From Cristatella mucedo (lineage: Eukaryota > Bryozoa > Phylactolaemata > Cristatellidae): a stretch of 64,000 nt of DNA. Position numbers and translations under genes: made by a program. This document shows, in pieces, positions 56,625 to 64,000 of the stretch (positions within the stretch are counted from its first letter, which is position 1; each line of letters opens with the position of its first letter). The notes beneath the pieces are model-generated. The model ran no database searches, was not told the DNA's origin, and was given only the letters and a program-made list of their open reading frames with translations. Where the stretch lies: the NCBI GenBank assembly GCA_009760855.2, contig WPIO01000019.1:4188501-4252500 (forward strand). The letters run 5' to 3'.

Positions 56625-58075
56625 AAAATTGCTCTCCTCCCTGTAACCAATGACATCCTATGCAGCAATCCTGACCGGAATGGCCCTACGTCTGACATAT
56701 TGATCACGATATCCTACTTGAACGATTGAGAACGACGAACGGTCTTGCAGATGAGGGACTGGTGTGGTTTAAATTGCTATTGTCCGATCTTGTTCAGTCC
56801 GTGTCGTGAGGTGGTCAAGTCTCATCAACCAGACCAGCCACATGTGGAGTCCCGAAAGGGTTCGTCCTCGGTCCTATGCTGTCCTCCATTTATACAGAGC
56901 CTCTGGGAGATGTGACTCGGACCCACGGGATCGGCTATTCCTTTTATGCTGACAATACTCGGCTGAATTTGTCCTTTAAACCGTCGGAATCGGCTGAAGC
57001 AACTGCCAAACCAAATGCTTACCTTGCAGACATTCGATCCTATATGTCAGCAAATTTCCTTATACTTAACAACGCTAAAACCTTACTGCTACCCACATGA
57101 CACTGCACAGGCACCTTTGGACTACGAGACTTTCCTCTTATAACAAATGGTGCTGTTGTGCAACCGTCACAACGTGCTCGGAATTTAGGTGTCGTCTTTA
57201 ACAACTGCCTAAATTTTGAGTTTCACTGCAAACGCTGCCCCCACAGCTAGCCATCACGTCCGATCCCAATCTAAGATTAAGGACTGTCTACCACGATGGC
57301 TTGCAAAAAATTTAACTAACCCCCTGGTTCTGTTTCGGCTAAATTATCACAATTCCAAAAGCCACTAGGCCACTGCAGCTGGTGATAAATATGAATGCAA
57401 GGCTAGTTAACGAGCTGGTTTGGTCTAGCAGTTAAGGTGCTCGCCCAACCAAGGTCTGACTGAGGTCGTGGGCTCGAGCCCCGAGGCATATGTGAAGCAC
57501 CTGAATAGAGATTAAGTTCTCTGGGGGCGCTATATAAATGAATTATATAAATGAATATCTAAATGAATTATATATTAACAAATCCCAGAAGTTTGACCGT
57601 GTGCCTTCTCTGCTGAAGAAGCTTCGGTGGCTTAAGGTTGATCAACAGACATAGAGACAGGTTCTTACTCTGACCCAAAAGGCCAAGGCAGAGACTTGGC
57701 TCCTTCATACCTATCTGAATTGCTGCACAAGTTTCAGCCTCCTCACACCCTCAGGTCCTGTATGGACAATAAATTAGCCGTTCTGTTCCTTTGCTTAAAG
57801 GCTGTAGGCAGTAGAGCTTTTGCTCTGCATGCCCTAGACTCTGGGATTTCTAGTCGTCCTATACTATTTATTCACCACCACCTCAACTGCCCTCCTGACT
57901 CAGCCAAGCTTCTCATTTTCTCTTTGTTGCACGAGATGAAGACTGTCGGCTACAACAAACGTCCGAAAGCTGCTTAGGCCTTGAGTGTGCTATGGAAAAC
58001 TCCCATGCATAACACCCACTACGTTTTTGTGGCTTTGTGGAGGTAAAGATGGAGATACATTATATTACATTACTT
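56625..58075 (+). mobile_element. LINE-B, reverse transcriptase to 3' end, interrupted by SINE-1
   Basis: Degraded palm: ..SSIYTEPLGDVTRTHGIG.. then [20 protein letters not shown] (the catalytic YADD reads YADN) at about 56940. KTLLLPT at 57100 ends this frame. After the SINE (57412-57558) it resumes with APSYLSELLHKFQPPHTLRS (57700) and the C-terminus to a stop near 57977, then GGAGATACATTATATTACAT. Several stops and shifts make it inactive. Confidence 0.88.
57412..57558 (+). repeat. SINE-1 inserted in LINE-B
   Basis: Complete head (GAGCTGGTTTGGTCTAGCAG, GTCGTGGGCTCGAGCCCCG), AGCACCTGAATAGAGATTAA and GTTCTCTGGGGGCGCTATAT, then repeats of AAATGAATTATAT. TTAAC lies on both sides as a likely 5-bp target duplication. 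Confidence 0.88.
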
Positions 58076-58079
58076 TACG

Positions 58080-58890
58080 TGTCATTCAAATGAAAGCAAG
58101 TATGCTCACGAAGCAGATGTGACGTAGTGCCTAAGCCTACCACCAAGCTATTTCGGGCATTCAGAACCAGCATGCCTTCGATGAGGGAGGGGTAAAATGC
58201 AAAGCGATTTTACATTTCCCATCTGGTGTCCTTACTTTGGAGTAGAGCAACGGTTCTCTACAATAAGCCATCTAGTGAATTTCTTCGCAGTGCTCCAAAT
58301 GTTAAAGTGACAGAATTCGACTACGGTCAGGGTAATGGTGGATCTTCTTCTTTTCTTACCAAGAACCAATTCATGTAGCTGGTCACTAAGCTCGGATAAT
58401 AACCAGAAAAGTGCTTCGTTGCAGTTAGTGTCATTCACTACGACTGAAGTCTTGACTAGCATATGTCTTCACTGCGAGTACGACTCAGCTGCCAATCAGC
58501 TTGAGCTTAACTGGATACTTTTGGTAAGAAATACGGCAAGGAGGTGGCTGCACTTTTGATGGACTCAGTGAAAAGCTTTTAGAGGCAGAAAAAACTCCAA
58601 TGAGGGATTTTTACGCTAAATATGTTAGACGGTCCACGGCGGCTCAAGAAGTGCAAAGAGTGCTGTGAACCACATATCAATATGTCATCCTCAATTGACA
58701 CCTATGCCCAATCTAACATTGAGATTTCCGGATGAAAACAGTCGAGGTGGTCTTGGTACTATTGATACTCAGTTTCCAGAATCGCCTGCACCTGCACTTC
58801 ATTGAAAAGACTTGCATGACCAGTCATTAACGACACGACCTAGGGCACTTTAGCAGCTGCTCGTTTAATGACTGCATTAAAGTGAAGGTT
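58080..58890. other. No gene recognised
   Basis: Two short overlapping frames on opposite strands at 58232-58559; no motif. Confidence 0.45.
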
Positions 58891-58891
58891 A

Positions 58892-59020
58892 GCAGTTTTA
58901 ACAGCATCATTTATGCAGTGGCAGAAGAGCCTTAACGCCTATCAACACCGCTTGCAGTTGGAAATAAAGGAGTGCCTGCTTCAGGACTCGGCACACGATC
59001 TGGGTCGTAAAGTGAGTTCA
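58892..59020 (-). repeat. SINE-2, degraded
   Basis: The complement shows GTTTGAACTCACTTTACGAC (head/B-box region), CTTTATTTCCAACTGCAAGC, GGTGTTGATAGGCGTTAAGG and CTCTTCTGCCACTGCATAAA. Confidence 0.7.
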
Positions 59021-59444
59021 AACGATCTGCTGCCGATGGCAGATATGTTTCACATTCCTGTGCATTTAATGGCCGGCTACCTCATCAATGACTTATCAAT
59101 GAAAAGCAATAGATTCCAGATACCAGATATCAGAATGACAGTATCCGGGCCAGTCATCTAACTTGGGCTTTGTACAGCCTACCTGTGGATTACGACATAA
59201 CAAATGCCTAGTTCGTAAGATTTAGGAGCCACGAGTAATGTTTCGGCAGTCATAACTACTCCGATCGAGCACTAATTCAACGCTTAAGCAAGTTTGAGAG
59301 AGTATGCTGGAATAGTAAACATTGTGTGCACTCCTTAGCAAACTGTTGAACCAATATATCAGGAAACTATTGCCTATCCCTAAATATAACTAGGGACTTA
59401 ATCAACCTCCGAGTATAGTGCTTTCACCTGCAAAACCATGCACT

Positions 59445-59484
<40 letters not shown>

Positions 59485-59950
59485 TTTGAACCTGGTTATA
59501 ATTGCATGTTAACATTATTTCTGTCATTATTTTAAGACCCTGTAAAAGAGTCACTCAGCGGCCTTGTCGGTCTAGTTCTAGTTTCCAAGATGCTTTCTGC
59601 TTCTCAATATTGGAGTCTTTGAAAGGAAATTTGTAATCACACGATTGGGCACACCGGTCTCAATATGGAGTGTGCCATTACATTGACTACATCATTGTAC
59701 CTATTTCGAACGCCGGGGAGAAGACACCAGATTCAGCTGAGTTGACTCAACCGAAGCACGGTGTCAGCACATGCTGAGGCAGTCGTGCGTGCGGGAACTT
59801 GCCGTCAGTTTGACGACTCAGCCGATGACTCGAACAACATAACTGACCCAGCCACTTCCTTCATGCGACCACAAAGTGCTTGCCAACACTCAGGGGCCAG
59901 CCGCGGCCCACAGCAGGGGACCAGAAGGCACGGGGCTCTTTGTAAACACT
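59021..59950. other. No gene recognised; (AT)n at 59449-59481
   Basis: AT-rich; nothing else recognisable. Confidence 0.45.
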
Positions 59951-59951
59951 C

Positions 59952-60014
59952 GATCATGCCTCCTTTACAGCATATGTAAAGTGCCTAGAAAGAGATAAAA
60001 GTTCTCCGAGGAGC
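59952..60014 (+). mobile_element. LINE-A 3' tail fragment
   Basis: CCTCCTTTACAGCATATGTA, AAGTGCCTAGAAAGAGATAA and AAGTTCTCCGAGGAGC; the following LTR starts where the rest of the tail would be. Confidence 0.65.
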
Positions 60015-60202
60015 TGTTGGGTCCGCCGACTTGCCCAGCCACCACCCTCTTCCGGCCGAGAACAGCGGACCCACTTTTTGGGTATGCTCAGGAGCTGATC
60101 AGCTAGCGTGGTGGCCGCTTAGGCGCAGTTCCTCGATCCACAATAAACGGCACCTGTCTGAACCATCTTTTGCTGTGCGCGACTGCTCGCTCAAATCTAA
60201 CA
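60015..60202 (+). mobile_element. Solo LTR (188 bp), same family as 8892-9064
   Basis: It begins TGTTGGGTCCGCCG and ends AATCTAACA. It shares GAGAACAGCGGACCCA, and TGTGCGCGACTGC near the end, with the copy at 8892, and contains AATAAA near 60142. The flanks (GGAGC before, GAGGC after) are not an exact duplication. It appears to have inserted inside the LINE-A tail remnant. Confidence 0.7.
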
Positions 60203-60297
60203 GAGGCGATATACAAATGTATTTTTATTAACCTTTCAAATACATAGAACAGGACAAAGATGACAGAAAAAAATTACACAGCAACTATATTATTCCT

Positions 60298-60336
60298 CGT
60301 TATATTGCCCTAAGAGAACTTGATCTCTATCCAGGC
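60298..60336 (-). repeat. SINE-1 tail (left part of a split SINE)
   Basis: TTATATTGCCCTAAGAGAAC, TTGATCTCTATCCAGG is the inverted SINE-1 tail; it is cut by SINE-2 and continues at 60488. Confidence 0.75.
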
Positions 60337-60485
60337 TCTGCAAGGTGCTCACTCTTCACGACCGAGGTCACAGATTCGAATCCTGCAGTGGGCGATCCTT
60401 TATTGCCAACTACAAGCTGTGCTAGTAGCCGTTAAGGCTCTTCTGCTGCTATACAAAATGAGGCTGTTAAATCAGCTAATATTTC
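60337..60485 (+). repeat. SINE-2 inserted in SINE-1
   Basis: CTGCAAGGTGCTCACTCTTC, ACAGATTCGAATCCTGCAG (B box), TGGGCGATCCTTTATTGCC and ATGAGGCTGTTAAATCAGC. The 5' end of the head is missing. Confidence 0.8.
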
Positions 60486-60590
60486 TTTATTCCTATACAT
60501 ATGCCACAGGGCTCGAGCCCACGACCTCCATGGTCAGGTCAGGTCGTGGTCAGGGCACCTTAACCCTGGGCCAAACCAGGGTTAGAGAGA
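60486..60590 (-). repeat. SINE-1 head (right part of the split SINE)
   Basis: The complement reads from AACCCTGGTTTGGCCCAGGG (A box, with an 8-bp hairpin) through GACCATGGAGGTCGTGGGCT, CGAGCCCTGTGGCATATG. Confidence 0.8.
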
Positions 60591-61990
60591 GACAGACAGA
60601 CTGTTACAGGCTCGTCTCAAGGATCACCAGACTATCATTTTCCCTTAATAATAAATACATTTTCGAGTGCTAATGCAGTTAGTTTGTGAGACTATTCACT
60701 GTGCTTTCAAAACATGGTAGGCAACTAACAGTTTGTCGCTGGGGCCCAGCAATCTCCAGGGTGCAATGCCAGCCTGAACATTCATTGCGGTTGCCCAAAC
60801 ATAGCCTGCTTAGCACATTGGCTGGACTGTGCAGGTGGGCTCGCCCAAGCAGGATGCCATATAGCAGACACGTGATGTACGTGGGCCGGGCCAGGGTGCT
60901 GTGGGCCGGGCCAGAGCCGAGGAGCACCGAGGAGCATCGAGATCGTCGGCCTTTCGTAACTTGGGTGCCACCAGCAGCAGCAGAACTCCCAGCTGTGGCA
61001 TTCAAGACAGCAGCCAACAACAAAAAGTTGACCTCCACCAAGTCACATAAGGCAATGCTGTGTGGGTAGTTTGCATGCATTTTCACAGCCAGGCAAACAA
61101 GTACACCTGGCAAGGATGGCTGGCCAGTCGTGTAGCCTGGCCTTCAGTGTGTCCTTGCTTAGCAGGTCAGCTGCCAAGCAAGCACGATGCCCAGCAGATC
61201 TAGTATAGATGAATATGGCATAGTCACTGTTGTTGTCATAGTCGAGTCTTAGGGTGAAGCAGGTTTCGAGATGCCGAATAAAAGCACGTGCATTGATTGG
61301 ATGAACTTGTGGGCTCCAAGCCCAGCGAATGGATCATTAGCACAATCATCTGCTCACGGAATTGATCTCCTTTGGATCTAATTAATAGGTAGCACAGAGG
61401 TGAGGTGAGCTCTTGGCACGGGAGTAGATGCCATTTCTGAGCAACAAGTGATCTCCAGATGCCTCGGGAGCAATCAACAGCCAGTGAGGGCAATACCACA
61501 AGCTAACGAACCGTTTGCAGCCCGTGTGGGGGTGCGATGTGGATGCGTGGGTGGATGTGTGGGAAGCAGGATACGGGCCCAAAAGGACGCCGAGCGTTGC
61601 ATCATCCATAGGGCAACGAGAAAAAACTGGAGGCAGCAGCAGCAGGAGGGGATGGGAGCACCGAGAGTCAGCAATGTAATGCAAAGTGAGCCAGACAGTG
61701 TCCGCCGCCCGAACCAAGGAGCTACTGTGCTGCAGCAACACATGGCTACTGCTGACGTAGCATGAGAAACAAAAGGAGTAACAAGCGCATCCACCCTGCG
61801 GATAAAAACAGCTCGGAGAAATTAGCTAATTAACTTCAGACTGTCTTGTTATTCGACACACGCACAGGCAAAGCATGCAGTAATCCAACGCGATGTAGCC
61901 TGCTCATTCGCGCCTGCTGAATGGTGAAAACTTTTCGCCTGTATGAGAGGTCTCTCTCATTCAGGAGCATTCTGTTAGCTTCGGGTCCTT
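60591..61990. other. No gene recognised
   Basis: Frames at 60686-61069 (plus, 127 codons) and 60679-61113 (minus, 144 codons) overlap on opposite strands. Neither has a motif. They contain short direct repeats (GTGGGCCGGGCCAG twice near 60895; GAGGAGCACCGAGGAGC). Confidence 0.4.
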
Positions 61991-61998
61991 GGCAGGTA

Positions 61999-62171
61999 CA
62001 GTCGATTTTGCGTACAGGAATATCGGCTATAGGAATACTCTGCTTATAAGAATAGCAGTTTCGCATCCCAAACTTACTCTTAGCTATAGTCTCACTCAGC
62101 ACATGGGAATACCCGCCTACAAGAATGGCCACTTGCCGGCCCGAGCGAATTCTTATAAGCGGAGTCGACTG
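61999..62171. mobile_element. Pogo/Tc1-type MITE, 173 bp
   Basis: The left end is CAGTCGATTTTGCG and the right end, read inward, CAGTCGACTCCGCTTATAAG. Both ends carry GCTTATAAGAAT at different offsets. TA flanks each side (61997-61998 and 62172-62173). No coding capacity. Confidence 0.8.
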
Positions 62172-62173
62172 TA

Positions 62174-62262
62174 CATGAAAGGTTGCTAGCTTGCTGGCGG
62201 AGCTTTGTGCACATTTTGCGTTGCTTGTGAATAAAGCCGGTTCTCAACAAGATACTTCCGGC
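62174..62262 (+). repeat. Direct repeat copy 1 (second copy 63787-63870), LTR-like
   Basis: GGTTGCTAGCTTGCTGGCGG, AGCTTTGTGCACATTTTGCG and TTGCTTGTGAATAAAGCC resemble 63787-63870, which is preceded by TATATAAA. Two similar segments 1.6 kb apart, one with a TATA box and one with an AATAAA-like signal, may be decayed LTRs. The first appears cut by the MITE. Confidence 0.45.
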
Positions 62263-62520
62263 GAGTTACACCGACATCTCAGTATGACGGCGGCGGCGAC
62301 TTTTGTGAATGGGTCGAGTAGTTGGAACTCGTAACTGAGATACAGAAGGTAAGAGAGCCAGGGCAAGTTTTAACCACTCTTCCTCACCCGTAAAGCCTTT
62401 TGCCGTGTATCGAGGCTTATCAGCGGCAGAGAAGATGCTGACTATGGCTTCGTTCTCACTCGATTGCTTCCTCACCAATGATGAGCTGGCCTCAAGCTCG
62501 CTGAAGGAGAGGGGGTTCAA

Positions 62521-62748
62521 ATGACATCAGTTTGCGCAGCGCATTTGGGCCAGCTGGCTAGGTTCGTATCTCCAAATGAACCGAGGCCGCTTGTATTCGT
62601 GGCTGCCATGCCCGGTGATGTCAGGAGGTTGTTGCCGGGTCAGCACGGTCCATCGACGATCGACGAGCTCCCACGACTTATCGAGATGGTGAGGACTCGC
62701 GTGGCAATGCCAGAAGACCTGCTTTTCCGGCGTCAGCAAAGCTCCTGA
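62521..62748 (+). CDS. Open frame of unknown origin, protein-like
   Basis: Seventy-five codons reading LVFVAAMPGDVRRLLPGQHG, STIDELPRLIEMVRTRVAMP, EDLLFRRQQSS, then a stop. The wording resembles a structural-protein (gag) segment of a retroelement, and it lies between two LTR-like repeats, but I cannot assign it. A minus-strand frame (62266-62520) precedes it. Confidence 0.3.
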   Translation: MTSVCAAHLGQLARFVSPNEPRPLVFVAAMPGDVRRLLPGQHGPSTIDELPRLIEMVRTRVAMPEDLLFRRQQSS

Positions 62749-62943
62749 GTTCTGCCGATAGTCGTAGCGATACGATTTTGGCTTTGCTTGGAAAATGCAC
62801 GTACTCGCACGCACACCCAAACGTTATCTATGCTTTCGAAACAGGCCTGCTTTGTCGGCGGTGAAAGTTCTAATGAGCAGTGAAAGCTGTCATTAGGCAG
62901 CAGTTCGTCCATTGAGGAAGTCATCTGCCCCATAAATAGAAGT

Positions 62944-63183
62944 ATGAGAGCAGTTAAAGCAGCTAATTCTAAGGGAGGGCATGTTCCGGATTTTGTGAGG
63001 GGCATGCTGTGCTCTTACCACCTCGGGATAGTTAGCAACCGAGAGATTGCTCGGAAGCTGGGGATAAGCAAGAAGGCTGTCCGATATAACATTGAAAAAG
63101 TGTCCGTGGTAGGTACGATCAGGTACCGGCCTGCTGCTACTGACCGCCCTCGAGCTTCTACAAGAGAGATTATGAGCACCTGA
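62944..63183 (+). pseudogene. Tc1/paired-type helix-turn-helix fragment
   Basis: Seventy-nine codons. Residues about 18-55 read RGMLCSYHLGIVSNREIARK, LGISKKAVRYNIEKVS, the pattern of the first DNA-binding helix-turn-helix of Tc1/mariner transposases (R..I..L...G.S.REIA..L..S...V...I), followed by GTIRYRPAATDRPR, like the G....P..GRPR link. No second domain and no DDE catalytic triad follow; stops appear after 63183. It is a transposase N-terminal remnant or a domesticated piece. Confidence 0.6.
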
Positions 63184-63309
63184 AAATTGAGCGTCTGAAG
63201 GCCCATTTTGAACCTGCTCGAGTCCATACCAAAATAGTCGAACTTGGCACCGGTACCAAGGCCACGGTGAGCAGACGGCGAGACGAAAGCTCGACGAGCA
63301 CGGGCTCAC

Positions 63310-63780
63310 TGATCATAGTAGCTAAGAATTCTATACTACTGACGAAAGCCTAGAAGCTAGCCTTTAGCTATGGGCCTGGCAGCTGAGCCACCGGACGATC
63401 GAAGATTGGAGCATTGGGGGGGGGGGTTAGCATCGGATGAGACCTCTAGACAGTAGCACCAGGCAACCGGCAGAATTATGGGACAAATTGCAATTGCTTT
63501 GGCATGCTATACCATCCGGTGTCACTCTGAAACTCCTTAAGTCCATGCCAGCCCGATTAGCAGACATGGCTAATTGGGGCAGGCCACATTCTGCTATTAT
63601 TAGTGCTTCTGCCACCCGCGGTGTGGTTGCCATGCTATAATCGTGTGTTGGGCTGGTGTGTTTATTTTTGTACCAATTTCACTCGTTCGGCACCGCTCAA
63701 GAATGTTTCAAAACTGCGTATAGTCTGCAGTAGTCGACCAGGCGGTCATAGTTGGGTGGGTGCGGCAAAACATATGGCTG
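63310..63780. other. No gene recognised; G11 run at 63416-63426
   Basis: Short frames only. Confidence 0.45.
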
Positions 63781-63786
63781 CTAGTG

Positions 63787-63870
63787 TATATAAAGGGTTG
63801 TTAGCTTGCTGGCAAAGCTTTACGTAAGTTTGGCGTTTCTTTGAATGATGCCATTTCTCAGCAATAAGCC
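63787..63870 (+). repeat. Direct repeat copy 2, LTR-like, with TATA box
   Basis: TATATAAA at about 63787 followed by GGGTTGTTAGCTTGCTGGCA, AAGCTTTACGTAAGTTTGGC and GCAATAAGCC; compare 62174-62262. The downstream end of the window carries nothing recognisable. Confidence 0.4.
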
Positions 63871-64000
63871 AAGTGCAGCCTGCACAGACCTGCCAGCCTA
63901 GTCACGCCACTAGAGGGGTGCATGTGCAGTACTCGATTCCTTCTTGATTATGGAAAACGTCGATTGACTAGGGCATCTGCAGGTCGCACATTGATCGATC

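Overview
The window looks like nuclear DNA of an invertebrate animal. The genes are split by introns with GT-AG borders, and three animal gene families can be read across exact splice joins. The rest is dense with CR1/L2-type LINEs, tRNA-derived SINEs, small LTR elements and pogo/Tigger-type DNA transposons. There is no bacterial-style gene packing. I cannot name the phylum; sponge, lophotrochozoan and other marine invertebrates all remain possible.

Host genes. (1) 1-173 (+): a possible last exon of an unidentified gene. (2) 794-2127 (+): the last four exons of a calcium- and integrin-binding (CIB2-like) EF-hand protein. (3) 15369-21849 (-): five exons of an SLC35E1-like nucleotide-sugar/triose-phosphate transporter family protein, with a start codon but no recognised last exon. 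(4) 35594-37227 (-): four exons of an FBXW9-like WD40 protein, with both ends missing. (5) 33162-33249 (-): a candidate last exon with a nearby AATAAA. The three recognised genes are unrelated housekeeping-type genes and nothing suggests a shared pathway.

Mobile DNA. Two LINE families dominate. LINE-A ends in a hairpin-like AAGCGCC...GGCGCT tail followed by (ATT)n. LINE-B ends in GGAGATACATTACATT. A nearly complete LINE-B copy (about 29444-32904, minus strand) sits inside a SINE and so shows the full element length of about 3.46 kb. SINE-1 has a tRNA-like head and a tail almost identical to the LINE-A tail; SINE-2 has another tRNA-like head and an unrelated body. There are a 1.6-kb gag-only LTR element with a 5-bp target duplication (46929-48529), a solo LTR with a 5-bp duplication (8892-9064) and a related one (60015-60202), decayed Ty3/gypsy-like gag-protease sequence (40309-40871), a 666-bp Tigger/pogo element (25848-26513), a small relative with the same ends (61999-62171), and a foldback-like element with minisatellite arms (about 55585-56350).

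Layout: 0-11 kb CIB gene and LINE-A fragments; 11-15 kb quiet; 15-22 kb transporter gene; 22-29 kb quiet except SINE-2 and Tigger; 29-33 kb LINE-B nested in a SINE; 33-37 kb possible 3' exon, LINE-A and the WD40 gene; 37-46 kb mixed repeats; 46-49 kb LTR element; 49-64 kb repeats and unassigned sequence. No functional tRNA, rRNA, CRISPR array or complete protein-coding gene was found. The strongest new material is the gag-only LTR element, the nested and target-duplicated insertions, the SINE/LINE tail sharing, the foldback-like element and a perfect 16-bp palindrome at 28492-28528.
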